Positions 1 through 9,475 of a stretch of 64,000 nucleotides of DNA are shown piece after piece. The DNA is taken from contig DUCN01000078.1 in assembly GCA_012959805.1 (NCBI GenBank), positions 22,199-86,198 of the forward strand, read 5' to 3'. The position numbers and the translations under genes were made by a program. The DNA comes from Myxococcales bacterium (GTDB taxonomy: Bacteria > Myxococcota_A > UBA9160 > UBA4427). The notes beneath the pieces were generated by a model. The model did not search any database. It had not been told where the DNA came from and saw only the letters and a list, made by a program, of their open reading frames with translations. How positions within the stretch are numbered: the first letter of the stretch is position 1; each line of letters starts with the position of its first letter.

Positions 1-1010
1 ACCGCTGCCTGTCCGGGGGCCACCGCACGGACGGGTTCATCGAAACGAACGATGGCCTGGTCTCCCGACTTCGCATCGACATCGGCCAATGCAGCCGTAT
101 GGCGATGTCGCACCTGGACTCGCACCCGGATCGTGCTGGCTGGCACCTCCCCCGAAATCCAGCTCATGGCTTCGACTCGCGTGCCCCCGCAGTCGAGGTC
201 CGTCGCATCCCCGACGAAGACCTTGCGCTCGCGCGGGTCCAACTTTGTCACGTAGAGACGTCGATCCGATGAGATCCCGAGGCCATGGCGCTGCCCGATG
301 GTGAAATGATGAATCCCAGGATGCTGCCCCAGGACGCGTCCATCCAGATCAACGATGTCGCCCTGCAGCATCGAAGCCTCGGGCCGAAGCATCTCGACAA
401 CCTTTGCGTAGTCACCATCGGGTACGAAACAGATTTCCTGACTCTCGGGCTTGTCCGCCGTCGTGAGTCCCAGAGACCGCGCACGCTCCCGAACATCGCT
501 CTTGGTCATCCCGCCAATCGGGAATACGGATCTGCGAAGTTGTTCCTGGTCCAATTGGAAAAGAAAATAAGATTGATCCTTCTGCCGATCCACCGCTCGA
601 AACAGGCGCGCCTGCCCCGTCTCCTCATCGAGCGTGATGCGCGCATAATGACCCGTCGCCACGCGTTCAGCGCCGAACGCCTTCGCGCGTTCCAACAGGT
701 GATCGAACTTGAATTTTTTGTTGCAGTCTACGCAGGGAATCGGAGTGCGTCCCGCCAGATAGCTGTCGGCGAATTCTTCAATGACCTCACGACCGAAGGC
801 CTCGGCATAATTGGCGACGAAGAATCGAATCCCCAAACGTTCCGCAACGCGTCGCGCATCATCGGCATCTTCGAGAGAGCAACAGCGCGACCCGCCTTCG
901 GAAAGTCTCATGGTCACGCCGATCGTCTCACAGCCCGATTCCGCAAGCATGGCGGCCGCCACCGACGAATCGACTCCGCCCGACATCGCAACGACGACGC
1001 GATCAGCCAT
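1..1010 (-). CDS. mnmA: tRNA-specific 2-thiouridylase MnmA (3' end cut by window edge)
   Basis: ATP-dependent enzyme that thiolates U34 of tRNA-Lys, Glu and Gln. Reading from the ATG at 1010, about 336 codons are open to the window edge, so roughly the last 30 residues of a typical ~365-residue MnmA are missing. An N-terminal PP-loop (MSGGVDSSVAAAML) is followed by the first catalytic cysteine in PCVDCNKKFKF, then ATGHYARI, then the second catalytic cysteine in SQEICFVPDG. It lies 51 bp downstream of a cysteine desulfurase on the same strand, which fits a sulfur donor and thiolase pair. Identification is secure; only the C-terminus is unseen. Confidence 0.95.
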   Translation of the reverse strand, partial: MADRVVVAMSGGVDSSVAAAMLAESGCETIGVTMRLSEGGSRCCSLEDADDARRVAERLGIRFFVANYAEAFGREVIEEFADSYLAGRTPIPCVDCNKKFKFDHLLERAKAFGAERVATGHYARITLDEETGQARLFRAVDRQKDQSYFLFQLDQEQLRRSVFPIGGMTKSDVRERARSLGLTTADKPESQEICFVPDGDYAKVVEMLRPEASMLQGDIVDLDGRVLGQHPGIHHFTIGQRHGLGISSDRRLYVTKLDPRERKVFVGDATDLDCGGTRVEAMSWISGEVPASTIRVRVQVRHRHTAALADVDAKSGDQAIVRFDEPVRAVAPGQAA

Positions 1011-1061
1011 TCAAGAATTCTTCCGACATGATCATTCGCCACGTGGCAACACTTCGAGTAT

Positions 1062-2198
1062 TCACGGCGCTTCCGCCTGTCGAACTCGCGGAACGAGTTC
1101 ACCCAGCAACTCAATCGCGCGATCGATCTGCTCCTCATCCACGCCCCAACCGATCGAGAAACGTAGGCTTGCTCGCGCTTCGTCTGCAGAACGACCCATC
1201 GCCAGCAGGACGGCTGACGGCTCGATCGACCCCGAATGACAGGCTGCACCCGCCGACGCGGCGACGCCCTCGAGATCCAGCGCCTGGAGCAAGACCTCTC
1301 CGGCCACGCCCTTGAACTCGATGTTCAGCGTGTTGCAGAGCGTCTTCTCCGGCCCACCGTTCCAACGTACGGACTCGACCTGCGCTTGGATGCCGTGCCA
1401 CAAACGTTCGCGAAGCTTGCCGCTGTGCTCCATTCGCTCCGGCCCCTCGGCCGCCGACAATTCACAGGCCACGCCATAGCCAACGATGCTCGCGACGTTT
1501 TCCGTTCCCCCTCGCAAACCTTTTTCTTGTCCGCCGCCATGAAGGAAAGCAGGCACGACCGTGTCACCGCAGCTCACCAGAGCGCCCACGCCCTTCGGGC
1601 CTCCAAGCTTATGCGCTGACGAGGAGAGAAAGTCGATCGGCGTCTGGGCGAGATCGACCGAGCTCTTTCCGATCACTTGCGTCGCATCGACATGCATGAG
1701 AACACCCCGGTCTCGGCAGGCTTCGGCGACGGCCTGGACCGGTTGTATAGATCCGGTTTCGTTATTCGCCCAGATCATGGTGAGTAATTTCGTCTGGTCA
1801 TTGATCGCGTCCGCCATCTCCGCGGCATCAACACAACCATCCTGATCCGGCTTGATTCGCGAAACCGAAACGCCCTGCTCCTCCAATACGGCGAGCGGTG
1901 CCACCACAGAGGGATGCTCGACCTCGGTCGTGACCACATGATCCCCGGATGCAAGGCAGCCGAAGAGCACAGTATTATTCGACTCGGTCGCGCCACCCGT
2001 AAAGCGGATATTCCCGGCTTCGACGCCGACCAGGCTCGCCACCTGCCCTCGCGCGACTTCGATGCGGGCTCGAGCGCTCGCCCCCTCGGCGTACACACTC
2101 GATGGATTGCCAAACTGATCGCGTAAAGCCCGGCTCATGGCCTCCACCACTTCGGGGCGCAGCGGCGTCGTCGCGTTGTGATCGAGATAGATTCTCAT
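1062..2198 (-). CDS. nifS: Cysteine desulfurase, NifS/IscS family
   Basis: PLP enzyme of 378 residues that converts cysteine to alanine and passes persulfide sulfur to acceptors. It begins MRIYLDHNATTPLRPEV, the class V aminotransferase opening. The PLP lysine lies in SSSAHKLGGPKGVGAL, and the mobile catalytic cysteine in AGAACHSGSIEPSAVL. Length and motifs match group I desulfurases. Directly downstream is mnmA, so tRNA thiolation is a likely main client; no iscU or isc regulator is adjacent. Whether it also supplies Fe-S assembly cannot be told from this window. Confidence 0.93.
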   Translation of the reverse strand: MRIYLDHNATTPLRPEVVEAMSRALRDQFGNPSSVYAEGASARARIEVARGQVASLVGVEAGNIRFTGGATESNNTVLFGCLASGDHVVTTEVEHPSVVAPLAVLEEQGVSVSRIKPDQDGCVDAAEMADAINDQTKLLTMIWANNETGSIQPVQAVAEACRDRGVLMHVDATQVIGKSSVDLAQTPIDFLSSSAHKLGGPKGVGALVSCGDTVVPAFLHGGGQEKGLRGGTENVASIVGYGVACELSAAEGPERMEHSGKLRERLWHGIQAQVESVRWNGGPEKTLCNTLNIEFKGVAGEVLLQALDLEGVAASAGAACHSGSIEPSAVLLAMGRSADEARASLRFSIGWGVDEEQIDRAIELLGELVPRVRQAEAP

Positions 2199-2274
2199 GC
2201 GGTGCTTCTTTCAAGACTTTCGCTCAGCGAATGGCTGGCGGGATGCGCGCACCGTAGCCCGGGGCGGCTCGGAT

Positions 2275-3732
2275 TCAAGCGCTGGCTTCGGGTGGCGTCG
2301 CAATGCTGCTGCGGGCCAGATCTTCAAGAGAGGTCTGATCCGCCACTTCCCGCCAAGCGGCCTCCATTTGGTCCAAGGCGTCGGCAACCACATCGTCGCG
2401 TTTGTGCGAGCGGCGCTCAGACGAAACCGAATCAAAGGTTACCCCTCGCACCGCCAGAAGAAGTTCGCCCACTGTCAGATCCGCGGGGGGTCTCGCCGGG
2501 ACATAGCGGACCTCTTCCGCTTCGCTTCCTTCACCCCCCAGGACGCTGCGCACCATTTCGGCGCGTTCTAATTCTGCGGCCAAGCGCCGAACCAGGCGAA
2601 CCGGCTCGTCGAGAGTGTCCGCTAGACATTCCGCAGTGGGAGGTGGAAGCTGAGCCTGAAAGGATCTGACGATCGCGACACCAATTTCGACCGCGATCGC
2701 CTCCCGCTCCGCCGGAGTGGCCTCGCCGCTTCGCATCTCGCGCCGAGCGAAACCCAGGTTCTGTGCCGCAAACGCCACCTCTGCACCGAGCAGAACCACG
2801 GCCCAACACACGTAGAGCCAGGCCAGAATGAGGGGCACCGCTGATAAGGCCCCGAACACCGCCTGATAGGTCGCCGCACCGACCTGGAAATCGACGTAGA
2901 TCGTGCGCGCCATCGAAAACAGAATCGCCGATACCGCTCCACCCAAAGCGGCTGCGCGAACTCGAACCGTCGTATTGGGGAAGAACCAAAACAGAAAGGT
3001 GAATCCCAAGAAGAGTACGAATACGGGAACCTGAGAGAGGCCGAGTCCGTAGATCTGGGCGAAGAGCGGATAGCGCAGCAGAGTCTCCACGATGGATCCA
3101 CTCTGAAGCGTTGTCGCCAGACTCACGGCGACGCCAATCGAAATCGGCGCGACCACCATCACAACCAGATAATCGGAAAAACGACGCGCCCAACTCCGGC
3201 TTCGAGCCACGCCCCAGATTTTGTTGAGCGTTTGTTCGAGATGACGAAGAGCAAATATTGCCGTCCCTAAAACGACTGCGCCGCCCACCGTTCCAAAACT
3301 GGCAAAATCAAGACGCGACGCATAGCCCAGCACGGTCGCGCGCGCTTCGGGCGCCACCGTCGTCAGTTGTTCGATCGCAAAATTGACGATGGTCTCGTCT
3401 CCTCCGACCACACCGAGAACCGAAATGACGACACCGAGCATCGGAATGATGGAGAGTGCGGTCACATAAGTGAGCGCACTTGCCCGCAACAGGATCTGAT
3501 CATTCTGAAAACCACGCACAGTCAGCGCGATCAACTGCACCGCCGCACGCAGCGCGCGCGTCGGAAGCGATGCATTTGGGTCGTCAATCCAGAGTTCTTT
3601 CGAGAGCCAGGCCCACGACCATTGTAAGCGCTCGATGATTCCGCGCGGAGGCTCCACCGTCACCACGGCTTCTGCGGCATGTGCACTCTTCACAACAAGC
3701 GCGGGCTGCGATCCCTCCGAAGGCCTAGCCAT
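2275..3732 (-). CDS. YihY/BrkB family inner-membrane protein
   Basis: Membrane protein of 485 residues. The N-terminal half has about six hydrophobic helices of the YihY/BrkB (RbN-like) fold, with the family features around LLRASALTYVTALSIIPML and a later FWFFPNTTVRVR. The C-terminal ~170 residues are soluble and resemble the winged-helix-like tail found in some family members. The start is placed at 3732 because GGGGGA lies eight bases upstream and the ATG overlaps the stop of the preceding tsaE fusion gene; an ATG at 3786 in the same frame lacks this signal. The function of the family is unsettled (transport or envelope role). Confidence 0.85.
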   Translation of the reverse strand: MARPSEGSQPALVVKSAHAAEAVVTVEPPRGIIERLQWSWAWLSKELWIDDPNASLPTRALRAAVQLIALTVRGFQNDQILLRASALTYVTALSIIPMLGVVISVLGVVGGDETIVNFAIEQLTTVAPEARATVLGYASRLDFASFGTVGGAVVLGTAIFALRHLEQTLNKIWGVARSRSWARRFSDYLVVMVVAPISIGVAVSLATTLQSGSIVETLLRYPLFAQIYGLGLSQVPVFVLFLGFTFLFWFFPNTTVRVRAAALGGAVSAILFSMARTIYVDFQVGAATYQAVFGALSAVPLILAWLYVCWAVVLLGAEVAFAAQNLGFARREMRSGEATPAEREAIAVEIGVAIVRSFQAQLPPPTAECLADTLDEPVRLVRRLAAELERAEMVRSVLGGEGSEAEEVRYVPARPPADLTVGELLLAVRGVTFDSVSSERRSHKRDDVVADALDQMEAAWREVADQTSLEDLARSSIATPPEASA

Positions 3733-4849
3733 TGCGTTGGTCCCCCGTTCCAGGATGCTCCTCGGAAATGGAATGCTCAGTCCCAACTCCTCGCCTTGAA
3801 GTCGTTAGGCCGCCTAATGCCGATCGCGTTGAAGCCTCGGCCACCGAAGCCGAAACATAGAGCCAGCGCTCGATTCGCATGAGGGTTTTCGGGCCGATCC
3901 CCCTAATGGATGTCAGATCCTCGACATCGGAGAACCGACCGTGCGGGCGACTCTCTCTGGCGCGGATGATCGCGGTGGCTCGAGCGGCCCCGATCTGGGG
4001 AAGCGTTTCCAGCAGCGACGCCGACGCTTGATTCAAATCGATCCGGTCGCCAGCGAGCAGACGTCCAATCCCAGTCAGGGGCTGTGACGCACTCTGCACA
4101 TCATCCCAACATCCAGCACTCAGCGTTCCCAACACATCTGACGATTGTGTCACGAGCGCTTCGCACGCAGGCCGCGCCGGATGGATATCAAACTGGGATG
4201 CGAAGAGGCCGACCAGGCCAATGAGCAGCATGAGCAGCAGCCCTGCGTCCGTACTCGATCGACGACCTCCGCCGCTGCCGCCCAAGGAACTCGTCCATGA
4301 TTCGACGCGCTCGGCCCAGTCCCCGAGAACGGACTCTGCATCCTCACCCTGCGCGGTGACACGGGCTCTTCGACCACGCCACTGGACGCCCTCCCGCGCT
4401 GCATCCTCTTCTGCCGGAGACGGACCTTCGAACTCGATTCGAAGGAGTCGTTTCCCCAGGATCTCTGGAAATCGATCGGCCCATTCCACAGCCAACACCT
4501 GGCCCCTCCCGAGCATGTCATCGAAAGCCAACGGCTCGAGTTCGCCCGATGATTCCAAACGATAGAGATCCACATGATGAAGAGTTTCGGGACCGCTGGG
4601 AAGCACATACTGCTGGGCGATCACAAAGGTCGGGCTCGACACGAGCCGGGCATCTACGCCCAGCCCCTCGGCGAGGCCCTTCACGAAGACGGTTTTTCCA
4701 GCACCCAACGGGCCGACCAGTGCAATCACCAACCCCTCAGAGCCAATTGACTGACCGAGCGCCACGGCGCAAGCCGATGTGTATTCAGGATCCGGGGAAT
4801 CGAAGAACCAGGTCTGCATCTGGATCCGCCTTTCCGTGGATTGAGCCAT
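3725..4849 (-). CDS. tsaE: TsaE (t6A synthesis ATPase) fused to a transmembrane helix and a ComEA-like HhH domain
   Basis: Residues ~10-140 are TsaE, the ATPase of the t6A37 tRNA modification complex: Walker A GPLGAGKT (46-53), SSPTFVIAQQY (71-81), HHVDLYRLES (91-100) and VLAVEWADRFPE. A charged linker leads to one clear hydrophobic helix at ~201-220. Residues ~270-330 then form a ComEA-type helix-hairpin-helix unit (IDLNQASASLLETLPQIG, then IRGIGPKTLMRIERWL). Ordinary TsaE is ~150 residues; here the ORF is 374. The start overlaps the nnr 3' end; an internal ATG at 4819 is an alternative. The TsaE and HhH assignments are firm; the meaning of the fusion is unknown. Confidence 0.88.
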   Translation of the reverse strand: MAQSTERRIQMQTWFFDSPDPEYTSACAVALGQSIGSEGLVIALVGPLGAGKTVFVKGLAEGLGVDARLVSSPTFVIAQQYVLPSGPETLHHVDLYRLESSGELEPLAFDDMLGRGQVLAVEWADRFPEILGKRLLRIEFEGPSPAEEDAAREGVQWRGRRARVTAQGEDAESVLGDWAERVESWTSSLGGSGGGRRSSTDAGLLLMLLIGLVGLFASQFDIHPARPACEALVTQSSDVLGTLSAGCWDDVQSASQPLTGIGRLLAGDRIDLNQASASLLETLPQIGAARATAIIRARESRPHGRFSDVEDLTSIRGIGPKTLMRIERWLYVSASVAEASTRSALGGLTTSRRGVGTEHSISEEHPGTGDQRNG

Positions 4850-6551
4850 AAAACGAAGCGTCGTTCGAATCCAGTTGCCTAATCATTTCGGTCGCGCAGT
4901 CCGGCAACCCATCTGCGATCTCGCTGGCCAATACACCAAAGCCGGCTCGACCTTGATCGAGCCGATCCGCACTCGAACCATGCCACCAGGCCGCAAGCGC
5001 GGCGGCCTGGAATGCCGGACATCCAGAGCCCAGCAGCGCGGCCACGATTCCCGTCAACACGTCACCGGTTCCCCCCGAAGCGAGTGCTGGACCTCCAGTC
5101 GGAATAATCAAAGCCCGCCCTTCGGGCTCGGCCACCACGGTTCCCGCCCCCTTCAGGATGACCACTGACTGGGAGCGCTCTGCCAAACCGCGCGCGGAAG
5201 CCAAGCGGTCGGCATTGATGTCAATGGCCTCAACGCCCAGAAGTCGTGCCGCTTCACCGGGATGCGGCGTCAGAATCGTCTTGGCTGTACTGCCCATCGC
5301 CGCGCGATCGCGAAGCACTGTCAGGTCATCGCCCATTGGGTACAAGCCGTCTGCGTCAAGGACGATCGGTTGATCAAGTGTGCGGAGCAATCGTACGACC
5401 AAATCCCCTGTTTCAGGTCCGCGACCCAGCCCCGGCCCGAGAGCCACCACGTCCCGGGTCGCCGCCCATTCCACGAGATCCTTCTCGGCTGCGCGGGCGA
5501 AGCCACCCGCCTCAGTCACCGCAGCTTCGACCGTCATGACTTCGTCCAACAGAGAAGCATTCTCATCGGTTACGCCTACCGGGTGGGCCAGCGTGACGAG
5601 TCCCGACCCGGCCCGCAGACTTGCCCGCGCACAAAGTGCGCCGGCGCCCATCAGTCCCTTCGAACCCGCGATCGCCAAGACGCGCCCGAAGACGCCCTTG
5701 TGTCCATCGCGGCGGCGCTCGGGGAATACCCTCGCGGCGGCTCGAACATTCCACAACTCCGTCCGCGGCAACCGCTCCGGATCGGGATCGTCAATGCCGA
5801 TTCGGGTCACTTCAATTTCACCGGCGTGGGACCGGCCCGGCTCGAGCGCCAGACCCAGCTTGGGAAGTGAAATGGTCAGCGTTCGATCCGCCCGGACTGC
5901 AATTCCCAGAACCCCGCCGGTCGAAGCATCGATGCCCGACGGAATATCCACGGAAAGGATCCGCAGACCGGCCCTCCGCTCCTCACAGAGCGACTCCACG
6001 AGCCGAGCGAAACCACCGCGAATCTCGCGCGTTAGACCGATTCCAAAGAGAGCGTCGACGGCCACGCTGGTGTGCGAAAGAAGCGACGCCCAATCAAAAC
6101 CATCGTCGAGTGGATCGACCACGTGACGACTCGCACCGATCTCATCAAGCCTCGCCCAGTTCAGCGCCGCATCGTGGGGCAAGCTCGCGGCATCTCCGAT
6201 CAAGATCGTTTCCGCCCGGATGCCTTCCGAAAATAGCGTGCGCGCCAAGACGAATCCGTCGCCACCGTTATTGCCCGCACCGCAGAAAATTCGAATCATT
6301 CCCTCGCGACGCAGCGAGGACGCATGCAGTTCCAGAACGGGACGCATCAGTGACCGCCCTGCATTTTCCATCAAGAGTTGCCCGGAAATTCCATGTCCAT
6401 CGATTGTCAGACGATCGAGCGCCTGCATCTCGGCCCCGGAAACGAGCGGCCAGACACCGCTTCGATGTTTCGTTAACGAAGCCAGTCCAGACGTGTCCTC
6501 GGCTGCACCCTGATCCATCGCCGCTCCATGATTGCTCGCTCGGGTCGACAA
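4785..6551 (-). CDS. nnr: Bifunctional NAD(P)H-hydrate epimerase / ADP-dependent dehydratase
   Basis: Two-domain metabolite-repair enzyme (588 residues) that epimerises and dehydrates damaged NAD(P)HX. The N-terminal YjeF domain has MENAGRSLM and FCGAGNNGGDGF. The C-terminal ribokinase-like dehydratase domain has LTPHPGEAARLLG, LKGAGTVVAEP and GGPALASGGTGDVLTGI. Length is slightly above the ~500 of E. coli Nnr because of an N-terminal extension of ~30 residues; an internal ATG at residue 12 is a possible alternative start. It sits between the pdxJ-like gene and tsaE, the usual deltaproteobacterial order, although acpS, often next to it, is absent. Confidence 0.93.
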   Translation of the reverse strand: MSTRASNHGAAMDQGAAEDTSGLASLTKHRSGVWPLVSGAEMQALDRLTIDGHGISGQLLMENAGRSLMRPVLELHASSLRREGMIRIFCGAGNNGGDGFVLARTLFSEGIRAETILIGDAASLPHDAALNWARLDEIGASRHVVDPLDDGFDWASLLSHTSVAVDALFGIGLTREIRGGFARLVESLCEERRAGLRILSVDIPSGIDASTGGVLGIAVRADRTLTISLPKLGLALEPGRSHAGEIEVTRIGIDDPDPERLPRTELWNVRAAARVFPERRRDGHKGVFGRVLAIAGSKGLMGAGALCARASLRAGSGLVTLAHPVGVTDENASLLDEVMTVEAAVTEAGGFARAAEKDLVEWAATRDVVALGPGLGRGPETGDLVVRLLRTLDQPIVLDADGLYPMGDDLTVLRDRAAMGSTAKTILTPHPGEAARLLGVEAIDINADRLASARGLAERSQSVVILKGAGTVVAEPEGRALIIPTGGPALASGGTGDVLTGIVAALLGSGCPAFQAAALAAWWHGSSADRLDQGRAGFGVLASEIADGLPDCATEMIRQLDSNDASFYGSIHGKADPDADLVLRFPGS

Positions 6552-6644
6552 CCGACCTCGACGGGTACTGGCGCTCGAAAAGAAGTGTGACGAGACTAGC
6601 GGACGCGGACCCTACGCGGCGATCCGGAAACCGACCGTACTCGC

Positions 6645-7355
6645 TCAGACATGCATTCGGTCCCGGAAGTCCCGAACAGCGCGGTCCAGCCCCACGAGCA
6701 ATGCACGACGCGCCAGGCTACGACCAAACACGACGCGTTCGACCGACGGTGCGGCCTCGAGTACTTCACCCACGCTTCGTTCGTCCAGCCCGCCCGCCAC
6801 GGCGATTCCCAAGCGCAGCTTGCTGGCCAGCCGAGCCGTATCTCCGAGCATGACCAGTGCGCCACGGCGTTCCGCTTCTGGCAGATCCACCAGGTATCCG
6901 GTGAATAACTCGACATCGGAAACACCCTGCGCGTGGACCGCTCGGATCGCATCGACTTCCGGGGCAATCCGAACGCTCACCTCGATGCCGGCTTCTCGAA
7001 GCGATCGCAAAACGACACCGAGTCCGGGGCCTGCGACTCGCGCGTCTACCGGCGACGAAGATCCAAGAGCGTCGCGATGATCACCAACGAGTACGACGCG
7101 ATCAGGTCGTGCTTCGAGCGGTATCTTCAACAGGGTTTGCGAAATGGGCATGCGCAGTTCAAAAAAGCGTGCGGCCCGACGCAACTCATCGACGTCCACC
7201 TCTCGAACCGGGACGAGGTCTTCATTGATCGAAAGACGTAGGCAATCGACGCCCGCAAGCTCAGCCAGCGCAGCCGCGGCACCCATTTCGCTGCGATCGC
7301 CCGCCGCAAAGTCTCGCAAGGCCGCCCAGCTGTCCATCGAAAGAACGATCTGCAT
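6645..7355 (-). CDS. PdxJ-like protein lacking the catalytic residues
   Basis: Homologue of pyridoxine 5'-phosphate synthase PdxJ, 236 residues, in the position pdxJ normally occupies after glmM. The fold signature is kept: VLSMDSWAALRD at the start, RPDRVVLVGDHRDAL in the middle and VVFGRSLARRALLVGLDRAV at the end. By hand comparison with E. coli PdxJ, the catalytic and phosphate-binding residues are gone: HLREDRRH is replaced by SINEDLVPV, the NLEMA glutamate by ELRMP, and the AGHGL histidine by VAGGLDE. Known PdxJ makes PNP from DXP and an amino ketone; this copy probably does not. It could be a regulatory or divergent enzyme. It is 3 bp from glmM and so co-expressed. Confidence 0.78.
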   Translation of the reverse strand: MQIVLSMDSWAALRDFAAGDRSEMGAAAALAELAGVDCLRLSINEDLVPVREVDVDELRRAARFFELRMPISQTLLKIPLEARPDRVVLVGDHRDALGSSSPVDARVAGPGLGVVLRSLREAGIEVSVRIAPEVDAIRAVHAQGVSDVELFTGYLVDLPEAERRGALVMLGDTARLASKLRLGIAVAGGLDERSVGEVLEAAPSVERVVFGRSLARRALLVGLDRAVRDFRDRMHV

Positions 7356-7358
7356 GGC

Positions 7359-8735
7359 TCAGCCCGCGTCGGCCAGAGCGCGCTTGAGCGTTTCGGCCAA
7401 CCCCTCCGCAAGGGACTCCACTCGCGTCGCATCGCGACCTTCAACCATCACGCGGGCCTTTAGCTCCGTTCCCGAATACCGCACGAGAATGCGCCCCTCA
7501 GAGCCGAGTTCCTGCTCGACGTCGCGGACCGCGGCTTGAAAAGTCGGCAGCTCATCGAGAGGATGCTTCGCACCAACGGCAACATTCACCATGACCTGCG
7601 GGAGCCGTTCGAAACCGTGATTGAGATCCGAGAGTTTCTTGCCGCTTCGCGCCATCAACGCCAGCACTTGCAGCGCCGACATGATTCCGTCGCCCGTCGT
7701 CGAGTCATCCAAGAAGAGAATATGCCCCGACTGTTCGCCACCCAGGTTATGTCCGCCCTTGCGCATTTCTTCAACGACATAACGATCGCCGACCGACGTC
7801 CTGATCATCTCGACGTCGATCGACGCGAGAGCGATCTCGAGACCGAGATTGCTCATGACCGTCGCGACAACCGTATTATTCGCGAGCACGCCGCGCGCCT
7901 GCATATCCCGGGCACACAACCACATCAACATGTCGCCGTCCAGAGTCTTGCCAAGCTCATCGACCACGATCACGCGATCCGCATCGCCATCGAGGGCGAT
8001 GCCGATATCTGCGCGAAGTTCGCGAACCATCTCGGCCGCCCGCTCGGGATAAAGCGAACCGCAGCCCTGATTGATATTACGCCCGTTGGGCTCACAACCG
8101 AGTTCAAAAACTTCTGCGCCGAGCTCGCGCAGAACAGTCGGCCCGACCCGGTATCCTGCCCCATTGGCGCAGTCGATCACGATCCGCATCCCGCGCAGGG
8201 TCTGTTCACGTGGAAACGTATTTTTCAAGTACACGATGTAGCGGCCGCGGGCGTCTTCAATTCGTTCGGCCTGACCGATCTCATCCGGTGCCACACTCGT
8301 CTTGGCCACTTCTCCGGACTCGATCAACTGCTCAATGCGAATCTCCTCGGCATCGGGCAGCTTGAATCCGTTCGCCGCGAAGAACTTGATCCCATTGTCT
8401 TGGTAGTCGTTATGACTGGCGGTGATCATCACGCCGGCATTACATCGCATGTCTCGAGTCAGAAAGGCCAATGCGGGTGTCGGCACAGGCCCTACCTGGA
8501 TGACGTTCACCCCCATCGAACAGATTCCAGCAGCCAAAGCGTCTTCAAACATATAGCCGGAAAGCCGCGTGTCCTTGCCGATCAAGATCTGCTTGCGCCC
8601 GCTTTCTTGATCTCGAAAGACGTGTGCAATTGCACGCCCCAAAGCGAGCGCGATCTCCGGCGTCATCGGATGGACGTTCGCGATCCCGCGGACTCCGTCG
8701 GTGCCAAATAGTTTCCTCTGAGCCTCGCCGCTCAT
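7359..8735 (-). CDS. glmM: Phosphoglucosamine mutase GlmM
   Basis: Converts glucosamine-6-phosphate to glucosamine-1-phosphate for UDP-GlcNAc, and hence peptidoglycan and LPS. The 458-residue protein has all four phosphohexomutase signatures: N-terminal KLFGTDGVRG, the phosphoserine loop MITASHNDYQDNGIKFF, the metal site ALDGDADRVIVVD and the C-terminal phosphate loop VRYSGTELKARVMVEG. Its start overlaps the cdaR stop by ATGA, so translation is coupled. The cdaA-cdaR-glmM order is the conserved c-di-AMP locus in which CdaR and GlmM modulate the cyclase. Confidence 0.96.
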   Translation of the reverse strand: MSGEAQRKLFGTDGVRGIANVHPMTPEIALALGRAIAHVFRDQESGRKQILIGKDTRLSGYMFEDALAAGICSMGVNVIQVGPVPTPALAFLTRDMRCNAGVMITASHNDYQDNGIKFFAANGFKLPDAEEIRIEQLIESGEVAKTSVAPDEIGQAERIEDARGRYIVYLKNTFPREQTLRGMRIVIDCANGAGYRVGPTVLRELGAEVFELGCEPNGRNINQGCGSLYPERAAEMVRELRADIGIALDGDADRVIVVDELGKTLDGDMLMWLCARDMQARGVLANNTVVATVMSNLGLEIALASIDVEMIRTSVGDRYVVEEMRKGGHNLGGEQSGHILFLDDSTTGDGIMSALQVLALMARSGKKLSDLNHGFERLPQVMVNVAVGAKHPLDELPTFQAAVRDVEQELGSEGRILVRYSGTELKARVMVEGRDATRVESLAEGLAETLKRALADAG

Positions 8736-9436
8736 CCCCGCTCCTCCGCTGATTCCGGATCGTCCAAGTTCAAGACAGGCTCAGGGAGCGGGTCGGCCTC
8801 GATCAACACTTCAACTTGAAGCGGACTGGTGTCTTCGGCCCAGACCGTGCCGCCACCGAGCACCAGACGAACCTCTTGCTTCGCATTCGCAGCCAGTCCG
8901 GCAATGTCGATGGCTTCAGTCACCACTTCATTGAGCCGCATCACCTGACTCCGAGCCCCTTCGAGCCAAACCCTCTCGGGCTCGATCACGACGCCCGCTA
9001 CATGAAAGCCGGGCGCGGGCACTCCCTCTACTTCTGCGCGAACGCTGACGGCTTTACGACCCCGCTTCTCGAAGCGCACCTGAATTCGCGATGGTGAGTA
9101 CCCGGCGAAGGTCGTCCCGGTTGGATGCTCGATGGTCTCGACGTCGATTTCGTAGACCGCCACACCGGGCTTTCCGCCGCTGGCGTCGACGCGATACTTC
9201 ATTTGCTCGCGATCGAGGTTTCGCAGCGAAGCGCGGCTGCCTCGCAGACGAACATTGATCGCGTCGGAATTCTGGTCCGTCACGACGAGCCCTTCTTCGA
9301 TGCCGACTAGCTCGACGGGCACATCAAAGGACTCTTGAATACTCGAGGTTCCCTGGGCCACCGCCCAGATAAAAATGCTGATGGCCAATGCAAGCACCAG
9401 CACGCCCGGACGCAGATTTTCAAAACGCGACGCCAT
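8732..9436 (-). CDS. cdaR: CdaR-like YbbR-domain regulator of diadenylate cyclase
   Basis: Single-pass membrane protein of 234 residues: one N-terminal helix (VLVLALAISIFIWAVAQG) followed by extracytoplasmic YbbR repeats, for example FDVPVELVGIEEGLVV and the PSRIQVRFEKRGRKAV segment. CdaR proteins modulate the membrane diadenylate cyclase CdaA, encoded immediately upstream. The YbbR region here is shorter than in Firmicutes CdaR (about two repeats instead of four), which is usual in deltaproteobacterial loci. It overlaps glmM by four bases. Confidence 0.88.
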   Translation of the reverse strand: MASRFENLRPGVLVLALAISIFIWAVAQGTSSIQESFDVPVELVGIEEGLVVTDQNSDAINVRLRGSRASLRNLDREQMKYRVDASGGKPGVAVYEIDVETIEHPTGTTFAGYSPSRIQVRFEKRGRKAVSVRAEVEGVPAPGFHVAGVVIEPERVWLEGARSQVMRLNEVVTEAIDIAGLAANAKQEVRLVLGGGTVWAEDTSPLQVEVLIEADPLPEPVLNLDDPESAEERG

Positions 9437-9475
9437 GGCCGGCTGCTCCCTCTTCTCCGGCCACTCGGCCGATGC

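Noticed and set aside
7536..8711. 391-codon plus-strand open frame opposite glmM
   Set aside because: Antisense to all four phosphohexomutase motifs; no homology-like pattern of its own.
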